Below, one piece after another: positions 12,131-39,065 of a stretch of DNA of 64,000 nucleotides; the stretch's first letter is position 1, and each line of letters opens with the position of its first letter. The position numbers and the translations under genes were made by a program. The notes beneath the pieces are model-generated. The model was not told where the DNA came from, made no database searches, and worked only from the letters and a program-made list of their open reading frames with translations. Origin of the DNA: Cristatella mucedo (taxonomy: Eukaryota > Bryozoa > Phylactolaemata > Cristatellidae); contig WPIO01000023.1 of assembly GCA_009760855.2 (NCBI GenBank), positions 2,579,501-2,643,500 of the forward strand. The letters are read 5' to 3'.

Positions 12131-13765
12131 ATAGTGGATGCTTTTCCTAGTTAACTATTTATTCTCTAAACTCTTTAATTATAAATAGATCTAAAAAACT
12201 AAAGTTTGTCACTAATCCATATAAAATGTCTCTATGTAACCATGAAAGTGAGAATTTAAAAATTTACTAATTTCCAACAACAAAATGGACTAATTCATAT
12301 CTTTTGATTTCCATTTAGCCAGAAAAGAAAAGACCAAAATGAGTTAAAGTTGCTAAATATGTATGCTGATGTTATTGCAAAATGACCACAAAGGACTGAA
12401 AGGTCAACAGTTTTTTCAAAATTCACGATATAATATATATCCCTTCTATAGATCAGCCTCCAAATGTAATCTCACACAATATTATTATTACACTTTGCTT
12501 GGTAGCGGCCTTCAAAGTCTGATATTATCCTGATGAAGGAAGTGGTTGCTTCAATTCTCCACTTTCTCTTTATCAAGATGAGCATTAAGGATGTGAGCTT
12601 TGAAGGACATCCTGCAGCCCACGGTGCCCTATTTCTTCACCAGTTTCGGCCACCTTTGTGTAGTTTTCACCTTACGATTGCTCAGAAATCACCAAGGTGA
12701 AGCTGTTCCAAGCCAGGGCTCCCGCAGCCCGTAAAGCCAAACGATGCAGGGAAGCTGGGTAAAATTGCACAAGAGACTGATTAGAAACTTTGCTATTTTG
12801 CAGTCTCTGATGATTTCTTAGCAGAGCTCATCATACCTCGAGAGGCGCTCAGAGCAAGATCTCGAGGCTGGTGTATTCCTTAGCGTATTCCCCACCTTCC
12901 AGAGCGAGCCATGTGAAGAGACAGGCATTTAAGAGATGATCCCGGCAGCATTCTCCACCCTTGTCTCGGAAATTTAATTAAAGTACGATTTGATTTAATA
13001 GCGTAGTTACGTAAGAAAAATTAATTTCAACAGAAATTATCATTTTTCGATTTGAAAAAATTGGCCACACCTGTATTCCAAATGCTCTGGGATATTAGCA
13101 AATTTCAAATGGATTGTGGTTCTTGTCGTGAAAGCAACTTTTTGGGAAATAATGGACATTTTCGTTTCTGTCGACCTCAGGAATTCGTGAAATAACATTC
13201 ACACTAGAGGAACAAGAACTGGGTAAAAACTGTCTGCGAATTTTGATTAAAATGTAGCTTTTCTTTCGTTCTAAGAGAATTGAATCTCTTTCACAGAAGA
13301 TGGAAGAGACGCATATCGACCGATCGCCGTCGTCGACGGCGAAATTATGTCTTAATTCCACTCGATGAGCAACTGACGAGTTCGTGTAGAATGAACACTG
13401 TGTTTTAGCTGTATATTCTTTTTTATTAATTGTTGCGGGTCTAGCCTCACCTATTTGAAAATTTTGCGTGTCTTGCCCCAACGTAGAATTTGGCCGCTCT
13501 TGCCATCTAATTCAAAATCCGAGCTCCGCCACTGATTATAGTAGACGAAATTCCTTCTACTCCTAAAGTCTTCAATAATCTTTGCTTCGTAAAAAACGAT
13601 CCAAGGTCAATTGTTTACTGGTTAGTTTTTACTCCGTATCCTTTAAGTAATGACCGCTCTTTGCCAGATAATAAAATATTAAGTCTGTTACCGTCGGTGA
13701 CCACGAACCCTATCTGCCACTAACTAGTCTTTTCGCCTCCTGCATATCTACGCACACGCACGCTC
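12131..13765. other. AT-rich unannotated DNA
   Basis: More AT-rich than its neighbours. A 128-codon open frame on the minus strand (13481-13095) has no recognisable domain. No other structure seen. Confidence 0.4.
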
Positions 13766-13769
13766 GCTG

Positions 13770-13801
13770 CACGAACACACACACACACGCACGCACGCAC
13801 G

Positions 13802-13831
<30 letters not shown>
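13770..13831. repeat. (CA)n/(AT)n microsatellite
   Basis: CA and CACG repeats running into a short AT repeat. Confidence 0.9.
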
Positions 13832-13832
<1 letters not shown>

Positions 13833-14161
13833 GTACAATGCATTTTAATAGAAGTATGTAAAGTGTGCGTAATTTAGGTATGTTAAATTTATATATGCTT
13901 ACTAGATCCACATATATACACAATCTATATAATATATGTACACACACATAAAGGCCGGTCGCCTCCAACCACGGCTGCTCCAGGTCGGTTTGCAGGGGGT
14001 GCAGCCATTCTGCCCTCTAGTTAGGTCTGTCTTATTTCACAATTCGGCCAGAAATTTCAGTTTTAGATTTTTGCCCAAGACGTTTCGGCTCTCCAAACAT
14101 TTTTGCTCGAATGTTTAGGCCCCTCACATTCCGGTGAAGAGAGCAGCTTAAGCTCCGGCCT

Positions 14162-14401
14162 CTAGAAAAGTGGACGAAGCTTCTGCTGCAGCTTCTTAGG
14201 CAGCTCACTGCAAGTGTTTAGCCTTGAGTGTTTAATTCGTCTGCCGCGGGACATTTTGCATGGAAGCTCGTACATTTCTCCAGTACTGTCTGCCGTTGAC
14301 ATACTGTCCAACTCCTCGTCCACACGTCCAGTTGGCGTAGACATTCTTCGTAGACCTTCGATCGCCATCTTGTTGCACGGACTGTAAGACTCTCGATTCA
14401 A
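14162..14401 (-). CDS. Unidentified short open reading frame, possible exon
   Basis: An open frame of 79 codons, or 67 from an internal ATG at about 14365 in a reasonable context, ending in TAG. It is rich in Ser, Thr and basic residues and has two Cys. Composition looks more protein-like than most shadow frames, but no domain was recognised and no splice partner found. It could be a terminal exon, a small gene or chance. Confidence 0.2.
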   Translation of the reverse strand: MNRESYSPCNKMAIEGLRRMSTPTGRVDEELDSMSTADSTGEMYELPCKMSRGRRIKHSRLNTCSELPKKLQQKLRPLF

Positions 14402-14994
14402 GGTAGTAGCACTTTGCTCTTCTGGCGACGCAGGAATTAAACTTACGATTTAGCGGAGGGCTTTCTTGATAACTATTGCTGACGTTCCAGCTAGAACCGG
14501 ACTACCGCGGGCGGCCGAGTAACAAATAATCAGCAGGCCAACAGCCATAAGGTGTTAGACCTGGTCAAGGTACTTTGTAGGGGTAACCAATCAGGTCGTA
14601 GGTTAGAGTATGGCAGCAGGTGATTCTTGATTCCCTAACAAGCTTTGTGAGGCCTCTAATGGGCCTCGGCCGCAATGTAAACACTATGCTGTTGAATCAG
14701 CTCGTATTTGCTTTACGTTAATGCTCTTAAATTGGCAGTTTGCTTAATGGCAGCCATTCAAATGCCGGAATCGGTCTATATATATAGAAGTGGGGCATGA
14801 TCCGGATTAATCAGGCCACGTAGAGGCAGTCCAATCATGGGAAAGGTGGCCAGTGTGTCAGGATGGTGGCTTGGCTGCCTGACACGCCCTTTCGGGTCTC
14901 CGGACGGCCAAGGTAGTCCACAGGACCCATTCTTTTCGCCTATGCATAGGACTGTAGTCTTGGGCTTGTAACACATTGGTAGCTGAGCCGTCGG
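14402..14994. other. Unannotated DNA
   Basis: Nothing recognised apart from a short TA run near 14780. Confidence 0.5.
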
Positions 14995-16045
14995 CCGAAT
15001 TTATACTCTCCCTCTTTCCGATGTGATTGCCAGGCACAATCTAGGCTTCCACCTCTATGCAGATGACACTCAGTTGTACCTTTACTTTCATCCCTCCCAA
15101 CCCTCCAGTACATCGAATTCTCTCAACTCCCTTGCTGTGTGTATTGATGACATCCGCACTTGGATGGCAGCCAACTTTCTTAAATTAAATGACGACAAAA
15201 AAACAACTTACTAGCTATGAGCAAACCAAATGTGATTCAGAAGTTAAAAAATTTAAAGCACAAAATCGGCTCTGCCGGCATATCTCCTATTGCATCCGCC
15301 CGAAATCTCGGTGCCCTGTTCCAAAGTGACCTTTTACTGAAAGGCCACATCAGCTCCACAGCCAAGTCTGTCTCCTTTCAGCTGTATAACATTACTAAAA
15401 CTCGGGCGTGCACTTGTGACATCCCGTCTCGACTTCTGTGACTCACTGTTACTGGTCTACCGGCCTGTGCAATCAGGTGCTTACAGCTTTTGCAAAAGTC
15501 TGCAGGTAGGCTTATCTGTCGAGAGCTTGACAGTTGCCACATCACACTACTTCTCGCTGACCTGCACTGGTTCCCAGTCAAGAGGCACGTTGATATCAAG
15601 GTTCTGTCAATCACTTTAGGTCCCTTCATTCTTTGGTTTCAGCCTTTGGCTATCAGTTCTACATCCCACCAGGTTAGGCATCGTGCCACCCGCTTTTCAG
15701 AATCTGTTTACCCGTACCTCGTACAAATCCTTTGGAGACCGTACCTTTAGTTCGTATGCTCCCAGCCTGGAACTCACTCCGGACTGACGTCTCGGGTATG
15801 GCAGCGCTAATTGGTCCATGCAATTCGTCCTTAGTGTGCTAATTCGTGATGACACTGTGTGTGCTGCCACTAAGTTTGTATGCTTACCCTATGCATGTCA
15901 CCTTTAACGATGTTATGCTTGTTGACATTGAGCATACTACCAATAACCATTCGATCATGCTACCTTTACATCATAAGTCAAGTGGGTACACGGCCTGTCC
16001 TGTGAGGGTGCTATACAAATGTATTATTATTATTATTATTTATGT
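14995..16045 (+). mobile_element. L2/CR1-type LINE, 5'-truncated, degraded
   Basis: Segments match the 26.3-kb LINE: the FHLYADDTQLYL catalytic block of the reverse transcriptase near 15050, then WMAANFLKLNDDK, SRLDFCDSLL and the C-terminal blocks. Several frameshifts and stops break the frame. The 3' end has a (TTA)n tail at 16023-16040. Confidence 0.85.
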
Positions 16046-16770
16046 AGAGCTAAATAAAGTAATATGGCAGCGATCAACTTGGCTAAGCTACCAACTAGAC
16101 CAACTTGATATTAAAACGTAGGCAGATACTAATCGGCTGTGGATTATGGCTGCTACCAGAGTTAAGCAGCTGTTCATGCACTAATATGAGTTTTATAGAA
16201 ACTAGATATATCCTTTTCACAACGGTGATGTAATATACTTAAGATAATCAGAGGCCGGTCAGGTGCAGCAGTTCATCGATCCGAGCAGATGGTCTCACGC
16301 CTCCAGTACTTTGATTGACTTATCGGATTTGAGTTAACGCAAGCAGCTGAATCGACCACATGTCCTTAAAAAAGCGTTTGGGTTACTTTTTGAGATTTGG
16401 GCCATATTTATTCGCGTTTATGTCCGCCCATCGCTTGCATATCTGCTTGCATTTGAGGCTGCTTCTGTTTTGCTAGCCTCGCTTCGAGGGGCTAGCTCCA
16501 CCAGCAACAATCACGCGGCTGCAACGTCTCTAGCACCAGTCATGCCGTTTTTCGGGTAGCTCAGTTCCAAGCAAACGACTGCGGTTGCCTGAAACAGCAA
16601 GCCGTGAGTCTCCTGAAACCCTAGATCTCGCGTGCACACGGTGGCAGTACTGGCAATCAAAAAAATACCGTGAGCAAGCTGTTCTTCCAGAAAAATCTGT
16701 CTGCTGCCCCCAAAGGCATGCCACCTCCTTGATCACCGCTGGGGTTTTCTGCATTAGTCTTCGGTTATAG
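16046..16770. other. Unannotated DNA
   Basis: Nothing recognised. Confidence 0.5.
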
Positions 16771-17268
16771 AGGCAGTGGTCATGCAGCCACACCTATGAC
16801 GATGGCCTCGTACTGTTCGTTAAAAAACGGAAAACGTGTCGCGGTAGATACGTCAGCGACATTCGCGATGCACCGTCCACTCTCGATGCTGAGTTGGGTG
16901 TCCCTGGAGGTAGCAGCACTACGGTGCCAGGCGTAGGCCCGCCAGGCGTAGGCCCGTCAGGCGAACTGTCCCCAGTTCGTCTGCAGATGCTGGCATACAG
17001 GCACAGCAGTGGGCAGACGCGAGGAGAGCAGTCGCGTGAGGCAGCAGGGCCTATCAAGCTGGGAGAGTGCCGCACAGCAGGTGCCTCGACACGCCCACGA
17101 CCACTGTTTGCTAAAGCCGGCTCCGTTCTCCACACCCAGCAGCCCGGATTCTTTGTGCCTGAACGTCTGGTAGAGACAGTTTTTTGCGAACGCTGCACAA
17201 CACTGGGACGACGGGCAGATCTCAACCGAACACGGCTGCTTATGCTCAAAATAGAACTAGCAGCTTGA
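16771..17268 (+). CDS. Unidentified open frame, possible exon
   Basis: About 165 codons remain open on the plus strand with no ATG near the 5' end, ending in TGA. The N-terminal part is basic (LFVKKRKTCRGRY), then comes a Pro/Gly stretch made by an exact tandem 15-bp duplication at 16927-16956, then a Cys pair CERC. No family recognised. The reverse strand is also largely open here, so coding status is uncertain. Confidence 0.25.
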   Translation, partial: RQWSCSHTYDDGLVLFVKKRKTCRGRYVSDIRDAPSTLDAELGVPGGSSTTVPGVGPPGVGPSGELSPVRLQMLAYRHSSGQTRGEQSREAAGPIKLGECRTAGASTRPRPLFAKAGSVLHTQQPGFFVPERLVETVFCERCTTLGRRADLNRTRLLMLKIELAA

Positions 17269-17647
17269 ACTCACCCTCATGATCCCATAGCAGATCTCTC
17301 TAGCCATATGGGTGTGGCCGGCCAAGTAGGTCGTGGCCGGCTGCACTACTTAACTGGACCGGACTAATTTATTGTACCGTACTAGTTAAGGGGACAGCTT
17401 GCGTAAGGAGGCATGCTGCAGACTGTGCTCGAGAATACTTGGCATGCTTGTCTAGCAAACAGGAAATAGAGCAGGACACTGCAATTCCCATGTGACATCC
17501 TTGGCATGCTGCTCGTTCAGGAATATCTTATTATGCTGGCTCGTTGAATGCATTACATGCTCAGTGCCGAACTGCCTCTTTTGACCCAACTAACGAAACA
17601 GTCAAGCCAGCATTCTAACAGTTCACGGTAGCAAGTTGTGCAGATAT

Positions 17648-17651
<4 letters not shown>

Positions 17652-17700
<49 letters not shown>
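17652..17700. repeat. (AC)n microsatellite
   Basis: About 48 bp of AC repeat at the start of the microsatellite-carrying repeat described next. Confidence 0.95.
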
Positions 17701-17702
<2 letters not shown>

Positions 17703-17726
17703 TGCGCGCACACACGCATACATGCA

Positions 17727-18005
17727 CACTAGAGCTCACTGCCTGTGGACTCACTTTGCTGACTCTATACAATACTGTACATAAATTTACTAGGCTATTA
17801 CACTCCAGAGGTACTGGTCATCTTGCCACGTGACGGACAGCCGGACTTTCTCACTTTAATTAATAGGGATATACAATACTAGAGCTCACTGCCTGTGGAC
17901 CCGCATCGCCATCCTGCCGAGGGACGGATGCGAACCATCTTTACGAAAGTGCACTATCTTGCCGCATGACGAAAGGACTGATTTCTCGCTTTAATAATAG
18001 GGATG
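17727..18005 (+). repeat. Two tandem units of a microsatellite-associated repeat family
   Basis: Two copies, about 17727-17876 and 17877-18005, each begin with 'actagagctcactgcctgtgg' type sequence and end with 'tttctcgctttaataatagggat'. Both contain a 'catcttgccgc-tgacg' core. The same core and end occur beside the CA repeat at 29.4 kb and, inverted, beside AT and CA repeats at 27.6 kb. This indicates a short non-autonomous mobile repeat that carries or targets microsatellites. Confidence 0.6.
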
Positions 18006-18007
18006 CA

Positions 18008-18080
18008 TATGTGTGTGCGCGTGTGTGTGTGTGTGCGCGCGTGCATGCGTGTGTGTGTGTGTGTGTGTGTGTGCGTGCAT
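18008..18080. repeat. (GT)n/(GC) microsatellite
   Basis: GT repeats with CG interruptions, on the far side of the repeat units above. Confidence 0.9.
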
Positions 18081-18084
18081 AACT

Positions 18085-18190
18085 GAGTCTCTGTCCAGGT
18101 ACTTCACATATGCCGTAGGGATCGAGTCCACGACCCCAGTCGTAAAAATGGCGATCACCTTGACCTAGCTGGTTAAAGTCGAGCACCTTC
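18085..18190 (-). mobile_element. Degraded tRNA-derived SINE head
   Basis: A B-box-like 'ggatcgagtccacgacc' on the reverse strand and flanking residues resemble the head of the SINE family. No body was recognised. Confidence 0.35.
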
Positions 18191-18227
18191 ACCTTTGGGC
18201 CAAACCAGGGCTAATTTTATGTTTAAC

Positions 18228-18400
18228 GTTAGCTGATTCAACAGCCTCATCAATACAGTGGCTGACAGAAGAGCCTTATCGGCTATCATCACCTACCACC
18301 ACTGCTTACAGTGGGCAATAAAGGGTTGATCACTGCAGGACTCGAATCCACGCCATGGGTCGTGAAGAACAAGCATCTTACGCCTGGGCCTCTAGACCCC
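18228..18400 (-). mobile_element. tRNA-derived SINE
   Basis: A reverse-strand copy of the family at 11.2 kb: the 'agctgattcaacagcctc' end, the shared body and a B-box-like 'ggactcgaatccacg'. Head and body are moderately diverged. Confidence 0.7.
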
Positions 18401-19115
18401 GAGGCAACAGGGGAGACCACGCCATGTAGGTAAGTATGATTGGAAAAACGTTAACAACTGTTTATATCATTCAACATCCGAATCATTTATCAAAATCCTT
18501 AAACGTGTCTCACCAAGTGCTCCACGAACCGGCTGCTGAGCCGAATGCATGCTGCACTGAGTGACGTGGCCAAGTGACACGGTCACCGAATAGTAACATG
18601 GTAGGTAGGCTACACGAACACAGCCCGACACAATAATGATGGCTTGTAACCAGCAAACCTAAGTGAAGCTGTCGTCAGCCACTAACAGCAGGGTCAGTAG
18701 GACAGCTGCTCTCCTGGCTGGCACAGCAATAGTAGTTATTGGGGTTGGGGGGTGGCTCAAAGCAATGACCAATGCAATGAGAAAAAAAGAAGCATCCTGT
18801 TTCAATCGGTGGCATTGCTGGCTGCAAGTAAATGCATCCTTGCAAAGAAGCTGTCATCATTCTCCGAGCACAAAATGGCGAGTAGTAAAAGATAGTGCAA
18901 ACGACCCCAAGGCAGGACCATATCCAGCATTTTAAAACGACATCAAGAATACTGGAGCTGAAAGAGCAGGTTCAGCTGAGACGATCAGCCGATCCACAGT
19001 CGCGGTCGGCTGAACGAGATAAAACATGGCGGGTAAGATGAGGCATCCAAGCATATGCCAATCGGTGCACCACGCCCATACAGCGCACTCCGACAACGAT
19101 AGTTACTGTGCCACG
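18401..19115. other. Unannotated DNA downstream of the palmitoyltransferase gene
   Basis: This lies just 3' of the stop codon of the minus-strand ZDHHC gene, so it probably contains its 3' UTR. No clear poly(A) signal was chosen. Confidence 0.4.
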
Positions 19116-34531
<15,416 letters not shown>

Positions 34532-34899
34532 CAATGATGCCTCCGCTGTAACCCGCTGCTCTGGCGTCTGTGGTTCCCTGAAAGTGTATATGTGTTCCCA
34601 TTCAGTTGGTTCGTCGGTTCGCCACAGATTCCACTCAAACAGATTTCACTCAAACTTCATCGCGCGACAGGCAAGAAGGTCGAGCGAACTAGTCGCCGGC
34701 TTGCTCATCCAGACTAGCAAACCTCCTGCCGACATTAGTCGTCAGCTTAGGGGGGGGATGCGCGAGCAGGGCGGGGAGCTCAAGTAGGTACCAGCACAAG
34801 TTCACTGCACGAAAGGAGGTCAAAGGTAAGGGTGGCGACTAAGAACATACTCTATATAATCTACCAACGAACGGTATACATACATTGCAGGTGCGGCCG

Positions 34900-35660
34900 C
34901 CGATTAATTCTACAGGTCATACATGGCTGTTGCGTACGCGATCCTAGACGGAAACCGAACCATCACCAGGCGCTAATGCGACTCGCTACACTTACGATTA
35001 GTCGCCCTGTAGTTCCGGCTTGGGTGTCCGTAAAATGGGTGGGTCTGCTTCGAAATCGCGTAACTAGCAATACAAAAGTGTGGTGCATGTTCTTACGTCG
35101 CTGTCCGAACACTCGGACTAGTAAGGGCTTCTTTTCAATGCCGGCTACTGTACGACGCTTAAACGGAATGTCGCATTCTCCTCGCGACGCAGATGCTGAT
35201 ACGCGAGCCGGACCGTTAGGGCTTTAATCGATTGTCGGCGTGGTTAAACGACCGAGCGCGCGCTCCTCAGTTTTGAATGAAGAGCATGCGTTCATTCGCA
35301 GCTACGCGGCGCGCGCGCTTGAGCGTAGAGATGAGCTGGGCTCGGGCAGCGCCGCTTCAGACCGACCCGAAAGCTGCCGAGGTGCCGGACCGACACACCC
35401 CTTTACCTGGGCTGGGCTACTGGGCGTAGGCCGTGGTGAAAAAGGTATGCTTCAGACTGATCATTCCGAAGGAACTTGCTAGAAATGCACATTGCAGCTT
35501 GGAAGTGCGGCATACCTTGCCGCCATTCACGCGAGTTAACGCGTTTGCAAGCTCCGTCCTCTAGCTCGGCCGGCGGACGAGCGAGCTACGGGCACGGCCA
35601 CCTGCTTCGACGCAGGAATCTCAGGCCGGCTCTTAGCACCAGCGGCGAAGTGCTGAAATA
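34900..35660 (-). promoter_or_regulatory. CpG-rich region upstream of the ZDHHC gene
   Basis: CpG dinucleotides are clearly concentrated here, most densely at 35.2-35.66 kb. This lies 0.7-1.1 kb upstream of the first coding exon, so a CpG-type promoter and perhaps a non-coding first exon are likely. No TATA box or start site can be assigned by eye. Confidence 0.4.
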
Positions 35661-35856
35661 TTCCTGAATTATGATGGCTAGCAACCGATTACGTGATAAT
35701 CTTTGACATAGGCTGCATTAAAGCCGAAGCTCTGTAATGCCCATCAGCTGCGCTCTAGGAGCCGCTGCCTTCGCATTTGAGTCGACCCGAGCTCGCCGTT
35801 GGGGCACCCCATGGCCGCTTTTGAATGCCCATAAACATTCTTTGCTGTCAAGTATG

Positions 35857-35962
35857 TAGTTCGTATGTACGTATGTATGTATGTATTGTATGCCGGCTCC
35901 TGACTTGTGACCTTAAGGTCAAGGGAGCGTGTAGTTCGTATGTATGTATTGTATGCAGGCTC
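35857..35962 (+). repeat. Direct repeat with GTAT units
   Basis: The block 'gtagttcgtatgta...gtatgc-ggctcc' occurs twice (about 35857-35898 and 35932-35962), separated by about 33 bp and expanded in GTAT units in the first copy. It may mark the edge of the LTR-like sequence that follows. Confidence 0.6.
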
Positions 35963-36275
35963 CTCTGATAAGCCACTGGTGAGCTGTTAGAAGCACCACC
36001 GAGAGGGGCCGGTGCACAGCTGTGGTCCGCCTGCGATGTGGTATGGACACAGGCTGGTAACCAGCTGGTGGCCAGATGGTGGGTTCACCATCAGGGTCGG
36101 TCCGTGCACAGTTGTGGTCGATGAATCATCGGACTCGACCAGGGGACGGAGAGTCGTATGAGAGTAGGGGCTGAGGGGAGCCGTGCGCTCTTGGGCTCCG
36201 TGCGTTGGGAATAAACTGTCGGTGTTTGGCATCGGCTGGCTCTCTGCTGTGCGAACAAAGTAAACTTTTTTCTAC
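35950..36275 (+). repeat. LTR-like terminal sequence, plus orientation
   Basis: It contains a polyadenylation-type AATAAA at about 36210 followed by a short R/U5-like stretch ending near 36256. Bases 36120-36256 match 37083-37221 in inverted orientation at roughly 80% or better by eye. This fits a solo LTR or other terminal repeat. Confidence 0.5.
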
Positions 36276-37082
36276 GCAACGAATATCGACTCGTTGTGCT
36301 GAGGTATGGGCGCGCTTCGTTACTGTCGCATTCCTGCTAGCTCCTTGTCGTCGTACCTGCTTTTATTGGTGCTGCACCTACAGCTCGCTCGCCGTGATAC
36401 AATGTCCAGGCGTCAACAGTATTCGTCGCGCGTCGGCTGAGAATGGAACTGTTACGAGCGCTGCGCTCGAGGCCCAGTTCTGCCCGTACGTGGAAGATGC
36501 CTCACCCTGTTTGTTACGATGCTGACGATACTGGTTGTCGCTCTGCTGTCGGCTGGTGCGATTTACTTGCATCAGACAAGCACATTTCTCTTGCTTGATT
36601 TTGATTAGAAGGTTCTTGCCGATTGCCCGTATCATTTTCTTCTTTTGACACTTGGCTATTTACCATCTAATAAGCGATTTAACTATTCAATACATTGACC
36701 AATTGATTGCTTCTACTCGGCACTCTAGCTCACAGTTTGTGTCATGCATAACTTCAAGCAAACGAAATTGTACCCCGCTGGCATTCTATAACTTGTTAGT
36801 TGCAGATCTTACCGTATGTACGATAACACGCTTAAAGTTGGGGCCAAACTCGGCATCCAGACTTTATCTGCCGTACGACGTCTCAACTGCCACGTTGAGC
36901 TCCTGCTCACCCATTTACCATATGATGCCTGATGTGTGCACTTCTGCTGCTTCTGCCCGGTCACTAATGTCTCGCCTGCGGCCAATAGCTACGACATTAA
37001 CACGGCGAAGCCTATGCCTCACCTGAGGCCAATAGTTATACCATCGTTGCAGCGCAGGGTCAGGCCACTAATGTGTCGTTTG
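36276..37082. other. Spacer between inverted LTR-like arms
   Basis: No open frame with a recognisable retroelement domain. Its status as the inside of an element is unproven. Confidence 0.4.
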
Positions 37083-37221
37083 GTTCGCACAGCAGAGAGC
37101 CGGCCGATGAACAACACCAACAGTTTATTGCACGGCGCACGGAGCCGAATGACGCACGGCTCCCTTCGCCCCCTTCTCCCACTCGACTCTGCTGTCCCCT
37201 CATCGACCCCGATGAATCATC
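37083..37221 (-). repeat. LTR-like terminal sequence, inverted partner
   Basis: Reverse complement of the 36120-36256 block, including the AATAAA position. It ends about 230 bp before the AT-rich viral block. Confidence 0.55.
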
Positions 37222-37233
37222 TAGGAGGACCAT

Positions 37234-37456
37234 GATGATGTGTTTTTACCCTATACGACATTTTTTTTTTATTTTATCAACTCGCATCTTTTTCCCTTTT
37301 ACAACATTTTTATTTTTTCAACTCGTTCTCGTTAACACTCGAACTTGTTTCAAAACTAAAAACGCTGTAAAATAAAAAAGCGCTCGTCTCAAAAAAATCA
37401 TACAGTGCAAAAACACATCATCACAACGAGCTCTCGTTAGCACTCGAACTCGTTAA
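37234..37456. repeat. Repeats at the left border of the viral block
   Basis: A 14-bp inverted repeat (37234-37247 against 37409-37422, 'gatgatgtgttttt') and a 31-bp imperfect direct repeat (37319-37349 and about 37425-37456, containing 'cactcgaac') lie here, with T-rich and A-rich runs. They may be a small MITE or remains of a viral terminus; no matching sequence was found at the right border. Confidence 0.5.
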
Positions 37457-37546
37457 AGTATTGTAAGACTAGGATATCTGTTTTCAAAATCTTTATATAT
37501 TATAGTAAAATATTTGAATTAAATATCTTTTATACTTCATATAGAA

Positions 37547-38187
37547 ATGAGTGATGAAAAATATAATTGACAAATTGCTGAAAAATATCAAGACTATATT
37601 CAAAGACTAAAGGTTGCTGCTATTGAGAAATCTGGCGGATTGAAACCTAAAGATCCAAAGAGTACTGAGCAATTAGAAGAATTAATGTATTACCTTTGCA
37701 GAAACTCATGTGTAATGAGTGAGGTCTTTGTTGATTATATTGATGAGTATGAAGATTTATATCCAGGATGGGTTTGAAAAACTTTCAATAATTATAGGAA
37801 AACGGCAGATTTAAGAAAAAAATTGTTTTTCAAAGATATGATGAGGAAGTTGCATATAACATCAAAGTTAGGGCATGTCTAACACAGCTAACAAGAGTGA
37901 GATATATAATTAAAATAGTAAATATACTAGTAGCTTTAGAAGTTATAGTTTCTACAACACATATTCACACACATCTAGATATAACTAATGTAGTCTCTGC
38001 TCTCTCAGCATTAACAGCAGTGCTAATGGCAGTTGATGGTGTTTTAGTTGAAATAGATAAAAGAAAAAGATTTACTCTTAATTCTAACACAGAATTTATT
38101 TGAAAAATAACAGATAAAGTAGTTACAAGAGAAGAGTTTGACGATATTATAGCAGAACGTTCACAAAGAGAAACTACTCCTGCTTAA
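37547..38187 (+). pseudogene. Viral gene V1: unknown protein with a hydrophobic segment, interrupted
   Basis: It starts at ATG 37547 just after a 'catatagaa' signal. Three in-frame TGA codons (37568, 37775, 38101) and one frameshift at the A7 run 37816-37822 interrupt a frame of about 210 codons ending TAA at 38185. Sequence on both sides of each break looks protein-like: a charged N-terminal part, then a long hydrophobic stretch around 37.9-38.05 kb that may span the membrane, then an acidic C-terminus. No TAA or TAG occurs inside. The gene converges on the integrase and their ends overlap by 14 bases. Function unknown. Confidence 0.6.
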
Positions 38188-39065
38188 TCACTTGTAACTC
38201 CTCTCTAAAAAAACTTTTTTTAGCATCATTTACCCAAAAACAAACCTGTTGTTTTTTCAATACCATTATTCTAACAATAGTATGTTTAGTTAAACTCCAA
38301 ATAGGATCTGTAGCTCTTCTTCTTTTTTCATCTTCTCCTTCACCTGGTTCTAGTAAATTTCTAGTAAATATCTAACAGTTGTTCCAGGTTCTAATAATTT
38401 TTCCTGTTTTCCTACTTTTCTATGATATTTTGGTATATTCAGTTTTACTGATTCTTTTTTTATCGCCTTTGAAGATTCTTCACCAATTGATCTTGTAACG
38501 CTATTATTTAGATAATCGATAATCTTTGGTAAATTATAAATCCATTCTTTATTTCTAGTGTAATCTCCATTATTAATGTTTTCTAATTCTTTTTCATATC
38601 GTGCAATAAATGCTCTTTCTACTACGGTTCTATTCATTCTTTCAACAAGTGCAACACTCTTTTTACTAGTAGCTTATACAACTTGTGTTTCATGTCTTTT
38701 CATCTCTTTCATGAACTCTCCTTTAAACTCAGATCCAGGATCTACTGTTATCTTCTTTGGCCACTTCACAATAAACTTTTTGTATAAATATCTATTATGG
38801 CTTGTGTTACTTTTTTAGAAGACTTTGTTTCAAGTGGTCTCGAGTCTTTATATCTGCTAGCAACATCAAGAACACTCAAAGCATATTTGTATCCAGAATC
38901 ATTAGGCTTATATAAAATGTCTGCTTGATGATTTTCATTCGGTTCAACAGTATCAAAAAAACCTTTTGGAATTACTTTTGGTCTTGGTTTGAATATCTGG
39001 CTTATATCTGAATCTGGATTAAATTTTCCTTCCTTTTTTCTTTCATTCAGAGTTAAAAATGACAT
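38174..39065 (-). pseudogene. Viral retroviral-type integrase (rve/DDE), interrupted
   Basis: The enzyme would insert viral DNA into host chromosomes. The three catalytic acidic residues are visible in order: Asp in HQADIL, Asp in VDPGSEF and Glu in VERMNRT, the spacing expected for Polinton integrases. A basic C-terminal part with a VRYLL block resembles the chromatin-binding or SH3-like tail. Breaks: a one-base shift at the T5 run 38777-38781, an in-frame TAA at 38674-38676 just before the catalytic Glu, and a shift near 38366-38378. The length without breaks would be about 297 codons, ending TAG. It starts at ATG 39065, only 9 nt from the divergent gene V3. Confidence 0.85.
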
